This document shows, one piece after another, positions 17,853 through 25,276 of a stretch of DNA of 32,627 nt. The stretch's first letter is position 1. Each line of letters begins with the position of its first letter. This DNA is from Deltaproteobacteria bacterium. Lineage in GTDB: Bacteria; Desulfobacterota; Binatia; Binatales; Binataceae. Made by a program: the position numbers and the translations under genes. The notes beneath the pieces were generated by a model. That model made no database searches. It was not told where the DNA came from and worked only from the letters and a program-made list of their open reading frames with translations. The stretch lies in the NCBI GenBank assembly GCA_021799495.1, contig JAJZAI010000040.1, positions 1 to 32,627 on the forward strand, given 5' to 3'.

Positions 17853-19037
17853 CTATCCTTTTGGTAGTCCGAGCATCCGTTCGCCGATGATATTCTTCTG
17901 GATTTCGCTGGTTCCGGCGGCGATCGTCAGTCCGCGCGCGGCGAGCATCCGGTACAGCCATCGGCCGCCGTCAAGAGCATGGTCCGCTCGATATTCGATT
18001 TGCGCGTACGGACCCAGCAATTCCATCGCGAACTTGTTGAGCCGCACGTTCAGCTCGCTGTACGTGAGCTTCGGTATCGAGCTTTCAGGGCCCGGCGGAC
18101 GTCCTTTCAAACGCGCGGTCAACTGGCGCAATTCCATCAGGCGCACGGCTTCGGCCTCGGCGCGAAACTCGGCCAGCCGCTGCCGGACGCGCGCGTCGTC
18201 CCACGCCGATTTGCCGTTGCGTGTCAGTGATTTTGCGACGCGGGCGAGATCCTCGACCAGCGGTTTCATGTCGCGCGCCCGCCGTTCATACATCAGCGAG
18301 GTTAGCGCCACCAGCCAGCCGTTGTTCTTGCCGCCGACGATATTCGCCTTCGGCACGCGCACGTCCTCGAAAAATACTTCGTTGAAGCCGCGATCGCCGG
18401 TCAGTTGCACCAGCGGCCGCACCGATATTCCGGGACTGTGCATATCGACGAGCAGGTAAGTGATGCCTTTGTGTTTGGGCGCGTCGGGATCGCTGCGCAC
18501 CAGCAGGAAGCACATGTCAGCGTGATGCGCGTCCGAGGTCCATACCTTCTGCCCGTTGACGATAAAGTCGTCGCCGTCCTCGACCGCGGTGGTCTTGAGC
18601 GACGCGAGGTCGGAGCCCGAGCCGGGTTCGGAATATCCCTGGCACCAAATTTCCCCCGCCGCGAGCATCTTCGGCAGATAGCGCCGGCGTTGTTCCTCGG
18701 TTCCCCAGTGCATCAGGGTGGGACCGACCAGCGCGATGCCCTGCGCGTTCACCATCTGCGGCGCGCCGGCCCGCGCCAGTTCCTCATGGTAAATCACCTG
18801 CTGCGTCAGGCTCGCGGCGCGGCCGCCATGTTCTTTCGGCCAATGAATGGCGACCCATCCGCCGGAATGCATCCGCCGATGCCAGGCGACGCGGCGTTCC
18901 CATTCTTCGCCTTCTTCATCGGCGAAAAACTCGACCGTGAAGTCGGGCTTGCGATGGTCCGGCGGCAGATTTTTCGCGAGCCATCCGCGCAACTCATGGC
19001 GAAAAGCCTCGTCTTCGGCGCTGAATCGGAAGTCCAT
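17853..19037 (-). CDS. Acyl-CoA dehydrogenase (first of two paralogues)
   Basis: This FAD-dependent dehydrogenase introduces the alpha-beta double bond in an acyl-CoA and passes electrons to ETF. The 394-residue protein shows family order: helical N-domain (MDFRFSAEDEAFRHELRGWL), the middle beta-domain with CQGYSEPGSGSDLASLKT and QKVWTSDAHHADMCFLLVRSD, and the C-terminal helical domain ending in GTSEIQKNIIGERMLGLPKG, which binds FAD. ATG 19037 is chosen because AAAGGA lies 7 bases upstream; a longer frame to 19160 has no support. The catalytic Glu cannot be placed by eye. It is strikingly similar to the dehydrogenase at 20696-21895, and the two flank the cytochrome b/molybdoenzyme pair. The chain length or branched substrate is unknown. 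Confidence 0.93.
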   Translation of the reverse strand: MDFRFSAEDEAFRHELRGWLAKNLPPDHRKPDFTVEFFADEEGEEWERRVAWHRRMHSGGWVAIHWPKEHGGRAASLTQQVIYHEELARAGAPQMVNAQGIALVGPTLMHWGTEEQRRRYLPKMLAAGEIWCQGYSEPGSGSDLASLKTTAVEDGDDFIVNGQKVWTSDAHHADMCFLLVRSDPDAPKHKGITYLLVDMHSPGISVRPLVQLTGDRGFNEVFFEDVRVPKANIVGGKNNGWLVALTSLMYERRARDMKPLVEDLARVAKSLTRNGKSAWDDARVRQRLAEFRAEAEAVRLMELRQLTARLKGRPPGPESSIPKLTYSELNVRLNKFAMELLGPYAQIEYRADHALDGGRWLYRMLAARGLTIAAGTSEIQKNIIGERMLGLPKG

Positions 19038-19216
19038 GCGCATATCCTTTCCGCCTGAAAGCGGCCGCTGCGATGCGGCGTTCGGGCGTGGAAGATCGGC
19101 GAAAGTTCGTCTTTGCGGATACTCGCACACGCCGTCGCAAAATCGCAAAGCGCCGCGCAAGCCCGCCGCACGCGCAAAATCGCGCTGGCGAGGTTGGTTC
19201 GTTTGCGCTTGGATAA

Positions 19217-19226
19217 AGATTAATCT
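19217..19226. promoter_or_regulatory. Perfect palindrome AGATTAATCT in the divergent control region
   Basis: The ten bases are fully self-complementary and lie 21 bases before the cytochrome b start, in a region (19038-19247) that must also drive the divergent acyl-CoA dehydrogenase. It stands out as AT-rich in a GC-rich setting. It may be an operator or part of a -10 region; no regulator is known. Confidence 0.25.
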
Positions 19227-19247
19227 CGCGACGGGGGATATTTAGCG

Positions 19248-19916
19248 ATGGCCGCGTCCGCAGAAAGCTTGCCGCATCCCAGACGCCAACAGCCGCTTCC
19301 GATCCGGATCGTCCATTGGTGCAACGCCCTGTTCATCGTGCTGATGGCCGGCAGCGGCCTGCAGATTCTCATCGCCTATCCATATCTCGGCCCGCGCGGC
19401 GCGCTCTACGGATGGTATCCGTTGCAGGGGGTCGCGCCGCCGCAATGGCTGACGGTCGGCGGATGGCTCGCGGGCGGACGCCACTGGCATTTTGCGATCG
19501 CATGGTTTTTCGTGATCAACGGCCTGATCTATCTCGCCTATCTTGCGGGAAGCGGCGAATGGCGCCGGCGCATTTTCAATCCGGGGCGCGACGCGCGCGC
19601 CGCCGCCGCGCAGTTTCTCTATTACGCGAGGATTCGCAGGCGGCCGCCGCCGCATGATTTTTACAATGGCCTGCAGCGGCTGGCGTACACGTCGATCGTC
19701 GTCATCGGCGCCGCGATGGTTCTTTCCGGCCTTGCGATTTACAAGCCGGTGCAGTTTCACGTTCTCACGCGATTGTTTGGCGGATATGACGGCGCGCGCG
19801 TGGTCCATCTCGCCGGTCTTGCGATGATTGCGCTTTTCGTCGCCACGCATCTCGTTCTCGTCGCGCTCCATCCGAAGGAAATCGTCGCGATGGTGACCGG
19901 AGGAAAACGTGAATAG
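19248..19916 (+). CDS. Four-helix membrane cytochrome b (b561/thiosulfate-reductase type)
   Basis: The 222-residue protein has four predicted membrane helices (about 22-45, 80-102, 144-166, 186-208). His residues suit two b hemes: His23 in RIVHWCN, His79/His81 in GGRHWHFAI, His187 in ARVVHLAG and His201 in ATHLVLV. The fold is that of the di-heme cytochrome b subunits of formate dehydrogenase and thiosulfate reductase, and of cytochrome b561. Such subunits link a periplasmic oxidoreductase to the quinone pool. The periplasmic partner is evidently the next gene, whose GTG start lies within the last codons of this one. It is not a clear MsrQ (YedZ), which has six helices. Confidence 0.87.
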   Translation: MAASAESLPHPRRQQPLPIRIVHWCNALFIVLMAGSGLQILIAYPYLGPRGALYGWYPLQGVAPPQWLTVGGWLAGGRHWHFAIAWFFVINGLIYLAYLAGSGEWRRRIFNPGRDARAAAAQFLYYARIRRRPPPHDFYNGLQRLAYTSIVVIGAAMVLSGLAIYKPVQFHVLTRLFGGYDGARVVHLAGLAMIALFVATHLVLVALHPKEIVAMVTGGKRE

Positions 19917-20601
19917 CCGGATTTCACGCCGCCGATTCGTAACCGGCGCCGCCGCGGCATCGCTCCTTGCCGGATGCGACAGCCGGCCGATAACTTCGTT
20001 TCTGCGCGCGATGAAGGACTGGAACGCCGGCTTCGAGGCGGCGCTGTTCTCGCCATCCCGGCTCGCGCCGGAGCTGCCTGAATCCGCGACGACGCCTGAA
20101 GACGATTTTCCCGAATATTATATTTCGGACGAAGCGCCCGACGTGCCGCCGAACTGGTTTCTGACGGTTGGCGGCCTCGTTGAACGGCCCCGGCGGTTCA
20201 TGCTCGCAGAGCTTCAGGCGATGACGCAAACCTCGATGCGCGTGCGGCATCATTGCGTCGAAGGATGGTCCGCGGTCGCGTCATGGCAAGGGCTGCGCGT
20301 CAGCGATCTCGCGCGGGCGGCGGGACTCAAGCAGGACGTGCGCTACGTCGAGTTTCGTTCCTTCGATTCCGGCTACTGGTCGTGTTGGGACCTTGCCAGC
20401 GCGATGCATCCGCAGACGTTGCTCGCCTGGGGCATGAACGGCCATCCGCTGACCTCCGGCCACGGCGCGCCGCTCCGCGTCTATTCCGCCGTCAAGCTGG
20501 GCTACAAGATGTGCAAGTATCTCGCCGAAGTGAACTTTCTGGCGCTGGATAGCGGGGGCTATTGGGAAAATCAGGGCTACGACTGGTTCGCCGGCGTATG
20601 A
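19909..20601 (+). CDS. Tat-exported molybdopterin-dependent oxidoreductase (sulfite oxidase fold), probable lipoprotein
   Basis: The 230-residue protein carries a twin-arginine signal (NSRISRRRFVTGAAAASLL) that runs into a lipobox, LLAGC with Cys23. It should therefore cross by Tat already folded with its cofactor and be lipid-anchored. The mature part has the sulfite-oxidase-type molybdopterin domain: NWFLTVGGLVERP, the Mo-ligand region RVRHHCVEGWSAVASWQG with Cys116, and the conserved GHGAPLRVYSAVKLGYK (184-200). It is compact and lacks the C-terminal dimerisation domain of sulfite oxidases, so it is closer to the YedY/MsrP side. GTG 19909 follows GGAGG inside the cytochrome gene and overlaps it by eight bases. 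The substrate is unknown; sulfoxide or protein methionine-sulfoxide reduction, or sulfite oxidation, are family possibilities. Confidence 0.88.
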   Translation: MNSRISRRRFVTGAAAASLLAGCDSRPITSFLRAMKDWNAGFEAALFSPSRLAPELPESATTPEDDFPEYYISDEAPDVPPNWFLTVGGLVERPRRFMLAELQAMTQTSMRVRHHCVEGWSAVASWQGLRVSDLARAAGLKQDVRYVEFRSFDSGYWSCWDLASAMHPQTLLAWGMNGHPLTSGHGAPLRVYSAVKLGYKMCKYLAEVNFLALDSGGYWENQGYDWFAGV

Positions 20602-20695
20602 CGCGGCGGATCGATCCACCGCGCCGCAACCGGCCAAAAGAACCGGGCGGCCAGATTGACCGCCCTGCGCATCTTCGCGACCGACCGCCGTCCGC

Positions 20696-21895
20696 TCATC
20701 CCTTGGGCAGGCCGAGCACGCGCTCGCCGATGATGTTGTGCTGGATTTCGCTGGTCCCGCCGGCGATCGTGAGCGCGCGCGCCGAGAGCATCCGGTACGA
20801 CCAGCGCCCGCTGTCCATCGCCATCGCCGCGCCGTGCTCGAACTGGCTGTATGGCCCGAGCAGCTCCATCGCGAATTTCGACATGCGCAGATTCAAATCG
20901 CTAACGGCCAGTTTGCCGGCCGATCCCTCCGGACCCGGCGGCAAGCCTTTGAGCCGGCGCGTCAACTGGCGCAGATTGCTGTAGCGGAGCGCCTGCGCCT
21001 CGCAGGCGAATCCCGCGATACGCTGGCGCACGCCGCTGTCATCCCACGCGGACCCGCCGTTGCGGGGAAGCAACTGGGCTAGGCGCGTCAATTGCCGCAC
21101 CGGACTCATCATGTCGCGCATCGCCGCGATCGACGTCCGCTCGAACATCAGGGTGGTCACGGCCACCTGCCATCCCTGATTTTTTTCGCCGACGAGGTTT
21201 TTCTTCGGCACGCGTACGTCCTCGAAGAAAACCTCGTTGAAGCCCTTTTCGCCCGTCATCTGGACCAGCGGACGCACCGTCACGCCCGGACTGTGCATAT
21301 CGACGAGCAGATAGCTGATGCCTTTATGTTTGGGCGCTTCCGGATCGGTGCGAACCAGCAGGATGCACCAGTCGGCGCGGTCGGCGCCAGACGTCCAGAC
21401 CTTCTGCCCGTTGACGATAAAGTAATCGCCATCTTCGATTGCGCGGGTCTTTAGCGAAGCCACGTCCGATCCGGCGCCGGGTTCGGAATAGCCTTGGCAC
21501 CAGATTTCGTCCGCCGACAGAATCTTCGGCACGTAGCGTTTCTTCTGCTCCTCGGTGCCCCAATGAATCAACGTCGGGCCGACCAGCATGATGCCGAGGC
21601 CGTTGACAATCCCCGGCGCGTGCGCGCGCACCATCTCCTCGTTGTAAACGACCATCTGCTCCAGCGTCGCGCCGCGTCCGCCGTATTCTTTCGGCCAGTT
21701 GACGCCGACCCATCCGCCGGAGTTCATCTTGCGATGCCAGGCGAGGCTGAGCCGCCAGTCGTCTTCGTTGGTGCGGACGAAGTCGCTGCCCGCTTCGTCG
21801 TCGCTCTCGGGACGGCGCCTGGGCATGTTCGCTTCGAGCCACGTGCGGAATTCCTGACGGAAAGCCTCGGCCTCCGCGCTGTATTTGAAATCCAT
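20696..21895 (-). CDS. Acyl-CoA dehydrogenase (second paralogue)
   Basis: This flavoprotein dehydrogenase of 399 residues has the same architecture as the one at 17853-19037: N-terminal MDFKYSAEAEAFRQEFRTWL, middle-domain CQGYSEPGAGSDVASLKT and QKVWTSGADRADWCILLVRTD, and C-terminal GTSEIQHNIIGERVLGLPKG. The last block is nearly identical between the two. The start at 21895 is set by a GGGAG site about 8 bases upstream; the frame upstream is Arg-rich and unsupported. The convergent molybdoenzyme ends 94 bases away. The pair may form a heteromeric enzyme, as in sterol side-chain acyl-CoA dehydrogenases of actinobacteria, or may simply have different chain-length preference. Both ideas are inference. 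Confidence 0.93.
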   Translation of the reverse strand: MDFKYSAEAEAFRQEFRTWLEANMPRRRPESDDEAGSDFVRTNEDDWRLSLAWHRKMNSGGWVGVNWPKEYGGRGATLEQMVVYNEEMVRAHAPGIVNGLGIMLVGPTLIHWGTEEQKKRYVPKILSADEIWCQGYSEPGAGSDVASLKTRAIEDGDYFIVNGQKVWTSGADRADWCILLVRTDPEAPKHKGISYLLVDMHSPGVTVRPLVQMTGEKGFNEVFFEDVRVPKKNLVGEKNQGWQVAVTTLMFERTSIAAMRDMMSPVRQLTRLAQLLPRNGGSAWDDSGVRQRIAGFACEAQALRYSNLRQLTRRLKGLPPGPEGSAGKLAVSDLNLRMSKFAMELLGPYSQFEHGAAMAMDSGRWSYRMLSARALTIAGGTSEIQHNIIGERVLGLPKG

Positions 21896-22098
21896 CGATG
21901 ACTCCCGATTTCCGGCTGCCGGCCTGCGCCGCGCATCGCTACGCCCGATCGCTCCAATCCGGCGCCGCCTGTTTGCGCGGATTGTAGCATGCCGAAAGCG
22001 TCGCGCCATGAAAAAACGCTGCGCCGCTTTCGTCTTTGCGCTTGCGCGAGAATTCGATCGCGTGGCGTCGGACGGCGGCGTCTCAACGCATGTTGTAC

Positions 22099-22487
22099 TT
22101 ATGGATATCCGCCGAGTTCATGCGGCCTGCTGTTGTCCAGAGCATGGTCGATCTCGCGCTGCGAGACCGTCTCGCCGCGCTTGATACGCTCGATGACGTG
22201 ACGAACTTCCCGCGCCTTGATGGCATACGCGTGTCCAGGGTGGAGTTGGTGTCGCTCCAGCTCGTGGAGTTCATCTTGTCGGCGTGTTCCGCTTCTTGCA
22301 GCCGCTGCAGCAGTTTTTGCTTGTCGGCCGGCGCGGCTTGCGATTGTGAAACGGGCGGCGTGACTTGTCTGGATTCCTGTGCGCCATAAGCGGCGCAACC
22401 GCCGGATGACACGAGCGCCGTAAATATCGAAATCAGTGACGGGACGGTCCACCGCGCTACCTTCGACCAAAGGCTCACGGGTTTCAT
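22099..22487 (-). pseudogene. Small lipoprotein gene split by a one-base frameshift
   Basis: From ATG 22487 the frame encodes a convincing lipoprotein start: MKPVSLWSKVARW, a hydrophobic core, and lipobox SSGGC near residue 29. A Gln/Pro linker and a short helix (KLLQRLQEAEHADK) follow. After about 22280 the same frame becomes Ser/Arg-rich nonsense, while the neighbouring frame reads well (DELHELERHQLHPGHAYAIK, then a charged helix) to a stop at 22099. Start to stop is 389 bases, one short of a whole number of codons. One lost base near 22275-22285 would therefore restore a protein of about 129 residues. It may be a real mutation, a sequencing or assembly error, or less likely programmed frameshifting; no slippery heptamer is in the right frame. 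Function is unknown. Confidence 0.5.
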
Positions 22488-22589
22488 TCCACGCATTCTA
22501 ACAAGACGGCGGTCCGCCTGAAAAATAGGAATCCAGGTCAATTCAGGCTTGACCGCACGCCAAGGTGTGCGAAAATCGGCGCATTCCTG

Positions 22590-22874
22590 ATGCGACTCGA
22601 CCTCGACATACCGCCCGGCGTCTTCGACGACGAGTTCCGCGCCGAAGATTTCGCGGCGCGCGTGCGCGAGTTCGCGGCGCTCGAATTGTTGCGCGCGCGC
22701 CGCCTGCACGAGCACGAAGCCGCCCGGATGCTCGGCGTCGAGCGCTGGGAACTGGTCGCGATGATGGAGCGGGCGGGAATCGTTCCGACCGAAAAACAAT
22801 TCGACCAAATCAAGGGCGAGCTTGGCCGGCTGGTCGCCGCGCGCGGCGCGCGGACCAACCGCCGGGAGAACTGA
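22590..22874 (+). CDS. UPF0175-family small protein (antitoxin-like)
   Basis: This 94-residue protein fits the UPF0175 pattern: an acidic start with DLDIPPGVFD, then REFAALELLRARRLHEHEAARMLGVERWELVAMMERAGIVP. That segment is a helix followed by a helix-turn-helix-like unit. UPF0175 members are often annotated as putative antitoxins or small DNA-binding proteins, but no toxin gene (PIN domain or RelE) lies next to it. The gene ends three bases before the glyoxalase gene, so the two are probably co-transcribed. No ribosome site is obvious before ATG 22590. Confidence 0.72.
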   Translation: MRLDLDIPPGVFDDEFRAEDFAARVREFAALELLRARRLHEHEAARMLGVERWELVAMMERAGIVPTEKQFDQIKGELGRLVAARGARTNRREN

Positions 22875-22877
22875 ACC

Positions 22878-23279
22878 ATGATGCGCCTGTTGCATACGAT
22901 GATCCGCGTCAACAACCTCGACGAATCGCTGAAATTCTATTGCGACGCGATGGGCATGAAATTGCTGCGCAAGCACGATTATCCCAACGGCCGCTTCACG
23001 CTGGCGTTTGTCGGATACGGTGACGAACGCAATCAGACAGTCGTCGAATTGACGCACAACTGGGACACCTCCAGTTACGATGTCGGCACGGCGTTCGGGC
23101 ATCTCGCGGTCGGCGTCGATGATATTTACGGAACCTGCGACTTGCTGAAACAGCGCGGCGTCAAGGTTGTGCGCGAGCCGGGTCCGATGAAGTTCGGCGG
23201 TCCGGAAATAGCGTTCATCGAAGATCCGAACGGCTACAAAATCGAACTGATCCAACAGGGCAAATCCGCCGCGGCGTAG
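22878..23279 (+). CDS. gloA: Lactoylglutathione lyase (glyoxalase I)
   Basis: Glyoxalase I isomerises the hemithioacetal of methylglyoxal and glutathione to S-lactoylglutathione. The 133-residue protein matches the short bacterial GloA with both VOC modules: RLLHTMIRVNNLDESLKFYCDAMGMKLLR, then a second module beginning GHLAVGVDDIY. The four metal ligands are visible: His in LLHTM, Glu in VVELTHNWD, His in FGHLAV and Glu in YKIELIQ. Two ATG codons open the frame (22878 and 22881), and GGGAGA lies about 10 bases before. It is preceded by the UPF0175 gene and followed 28 bases later by an alcohol dehydrogenase, which might share an aldehyde-detoxification role. Other thiols could replace glutathione in this organism. 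Confidence 0.92.
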   Translation: MMRLLHTMIRVNNLDESLKFYCDAMGMKLLRKHDYPNGRFTLAFVGYGDERNQTVVELTHNWDTSSYDVGTAFGHLAVGVDDIYGTCDLLKQRGVKVVREPGPMKFGGPEIAFIEDPNGYKIELIQQGKSAAA

Positions 23280-23307
23280 GACCGCGGCCGGCGGGAAGGA
23301 ATTCACG

Positions 23308-24324
23308 ATGAAAGTCGCGGTTTACAAGCGGCCCAACGAGATGGCCGTGATCGACGCGCCCAAGCCTCAGGCGAAGGCTGGCGAGGTCGTGCTGAAAGTC
23401 CACGCCTGCGGCATCTGCGGCTCCGATCTCCACGCCGTGCAGTACGGCTTCGGGATGCCGCCCGACACGATCATGGGCCACGAATTCTGCGGCGAGGTGC
23501 ACGAGATCGGCGCGGGCGTGAGCGGATTCAAATTGGGCGATCGCGTCTCGGCGCTGCCCTTCAACTCCTGCGGCGAGTGCGATCGTTGCAAGCGCGGGAT
23601 GGAGATTCACTGTCACAAGCTGCAGGGACTCGGCCTTGGCCAGTTGCCGGGCGCGTATGCCGAATTCGTCGCGTGCGGCGCGCAGAGCCTGTTCAAGCTG
23701 CCCGACAACGTATCGTCGCGCGACGGCGCGATGGTCGAGCCGCTGTCGGTCGGATTGCATGCGGTCAAACGATCCGGAATCCGTGCGGGCGACGTCGCAA
23801 TCGTGATGGGCGCCGGCCCGATCGGCCTGGCCACGCTGACGTGGGCGAAAGGCAAAGGCGCGACCGTCGTGGTTTCGGAACTCGCCGAAGGCCGCGCGGA
23901 ACTGGCGCGGAAACTTGGCGCCGACGTGGTGGTGAATCCGAAAGAAAAAGACCCCGCCGTTCAGGTGCGCGAGATGACCGGCGAAAGCCCGGCGACGATC
24001 TTCGAGTGCATCGGCGTCAAAGGCACGCTGGACAATGCGATCGAGATGGTGCGTCCGCGCGGGCAGGTGGTCGTGGTCGGAGTGTGCATGGAGCCGGATC
24101 AGATCACGCCGCTCAAATGCATCTTCAAGGAAGTCAGCGTCAATTTCGTGCTGGGCTACGATCCGCCGGATTTCGACGAGACGATCGCGGCGCTTTCAAG
24201 CGGCCGCATCAAGCCGCAACCGATGGTCACCGACGTCATCAGCGTCGATCAGGTGCCCGATATGTTCGAGGCGCTGCGCAAGCCGGGCGGCCGCGCCAAA
24301 GTGATCGTCGAATTCCCGCACTGA
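23308..24324 (+). CDS. Zinc-dependent medium-chain alcohol/polyol dehydrogenase
   Basis: This MDR-family NAD(P)-dependent dehydrogenase has 338 residues. The catalytic zinc site is CGICGSDLHAVQ (Cys near 37) with GHEFCGEVHEIG. The structural zinc lobe has four Cys in CGECDRCKRGMEIHC (about 88-102). The nucleotide fold starts at VMGAGPIGLATLTWAKGKGA. The layout resembles sorbitol, threonine and 2,3-butanediol dehydrogenases rather than ethanol dehydrogenase. A GGAAGGA ribosome site precedes ATG 23308. It follows gloA closely. The substrate cannot be fixed from sequence. Confidence 0.9.
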   Translation: MKVAVYKRPNEMAVIDAPKPQAKAGEVVLKVHACGICGSDLHAVQYGFGMPPDTIMGHEFCGEVHEIGAGVSGFKLGDRVSALPFNSCGECDRCKRGMEIHCHKLQGLGLGQLPGAYAEFVACGAQSLFKLPDNVSSRDGAMVEPLSVGLHAVKRSGIRAGDVAIVMGAGPIGLATLTWAKGKGATVVVSELAEGRAELARKLGADVVVNPKEKDPAVQVREMTGESPATIFECIGVKGTLDNAIEMVRPRGQVVVVGVCMEPDQITPLKCIFKEVSVNFVLGYDPPDFDETIAALSSGRIKPQPMVTDVISVDQVPDMFEALRKPGGRAKVIVEFPH

Positions 24325-24344
24325 TCGAAGTTTGGACACAGCCG

Positions 24345-24391
24345 GCGCGGCGCGATAGTTGCGACAAGTGATTGCAACCATCGCGCCGCGC
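24345..24391. terminator. Long stem-loop between convergent genes (possible terminator or mRNA end)
   Basis: Outer arms GCGCGGCGCGAT (24345-24356) and 24380-24391 pair perfectly. Inner arms GTTGC (24358-24362) and GCAAC (24374-24378) extend the stem past one A/C mismatch, leaving an 11-base loop. That makes about 18 bp, mostly GC. No T run follows on either strand, so intrinsic termination is not certain. It sits exactly between the ends of the alcohol dehydrogenase and the convergent hydrolase, which favours a 3'-end stabiliser or factor-assisted terminator for both. Confidence 0.55.
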
Positions 24392-24409
24392 GCGTATCGG
24401 ATCGGCTAC

Positions 24410-25246
24410 TCAATTCAGCAGGAAAGCGCGGAGTGCGGCGAGCGATTCCGGCTCGGTCAGGGTCGGCGCGTGTCCCACGCCCGGAATCTCCGCGATCCGC
24501 GTGCCGCGCAGCACACGGCCCATCCGCGCCGCGGTCTCGGCGGACAGGATGTCGCTTTCCGCGCCGCGCACAACCAGCACCGGCGCCGCTATTCGCGCGA
24601 ACGGCATCCACAGGTCCATCGAACGCGCTTCGCTGCCGGAGCGCGGAATATTGCGGACCGCGGGATCGATCTTCCAGACCAGCTTGCCCTGTCCGTTCGG
24701 CTTGACCGCCCATCGCACGAACTCGATCAATTCAGGCTGGGGCGTTTTGGCGAGAAACGGATAGTTCTTGCGATAATAAGCGGCGACCTCGTCGAGGTTG
24801 TCGAATTCATTTTGCGCCGCCGTGAAATAGTCAGTGATGCGTCTCAGTCCGGCCGGATCGATCTCCGGACCGATATCATTCAATACCAGTTTCTCGACCC
24901 GCTCCGGATAGCCGCCCGCGAAGATCATCGAGATGATACCGCCCATCGAGGTCCCTACCAGCGTCGCTCGCGGCACGCCGAGCGTGTTCAGCAGCACGTC
25001 CAGATCCTTGACGTAAAACGGCGGCGCATACTCGCTCGGCGGTCCCCACGCGCTGTCGCCGCGTCCGCGCACGTCCACGGAAATCACGTGGAAACGGCCC
25101 GCCAGATGCGGCGCGAGCGCGTCAAAATTGTGCGCGTTGCCGCTCAAGCCGTGGATGCACACCAGCGTTGGCGCGCCGGCGTTGCCGAAATCGAGATAAT
25201 GCAGCCTAAGGCCGTTGGCTTCGTAAAAAACGCTTCGTCCTGACAA
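24410..25246 (-). CDS. Alpha/beta-fold hydrolase (Ser nucleophile)
   Basis: This 278-residue hydrolase has the oxyanion motif CIHGLSGN (30-37), the elbow LVGTSMGG with Ser100, and a C-terminal EIPGVGHAPTLTEP with His near 259. A likely acid is the Asp in RGAESDIL near 230. This is the pattern of esterases, lactonases and C-C bond hydrolases; no lid motif points to a substrate. It begins 30 bases after the end of the Crp/Fnr-type regulator gene on the same strand, so the two are probably one transcript. Given the PHA genes on the other side of the regulator, a role in hydroxyalkanoate oligomer hydrolysis is possible, but that is inference from position only. Confidence 0.87.
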   Translation of the reverse strand: MSGRSVFYEANGLRLHYLDFGNAGAPTLVCIHGLSGNAHNFDALAPHLAGRFHVISVDVRGRGDSAWGPPSEYAPPFYVKDLDVLLNTLGVPRATLVGTSMGGIISMIFAGGYPERVEKLVLNDIGPEIDPAGLRRITDYFTAAQNEFDNLDEVAAYYRKNYPFLAKTPQPELIEFVRWAVKPNGQGKLVWKIDPAVRNIPRSGSEARSMDLWMPFARIAAPVLVVRGAESDILSAETAARMGRVLRGTRIAEIPGVGHAPTLTEPESLAALRAFLLN

Positions 25247-25276
25247 CGTTCGATCGCTCCGATTGGTTCTTTCCGT

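Noticed and set aside
22083-23306. Continuous minus-strand frame of 407 codons across the glyoxalase and UPF0175 genes
   Set aside because: Only its last third, from about 22487, looks like protein (lipoprotein start). The rest is antisense to gloA and the UPF0175 gene.
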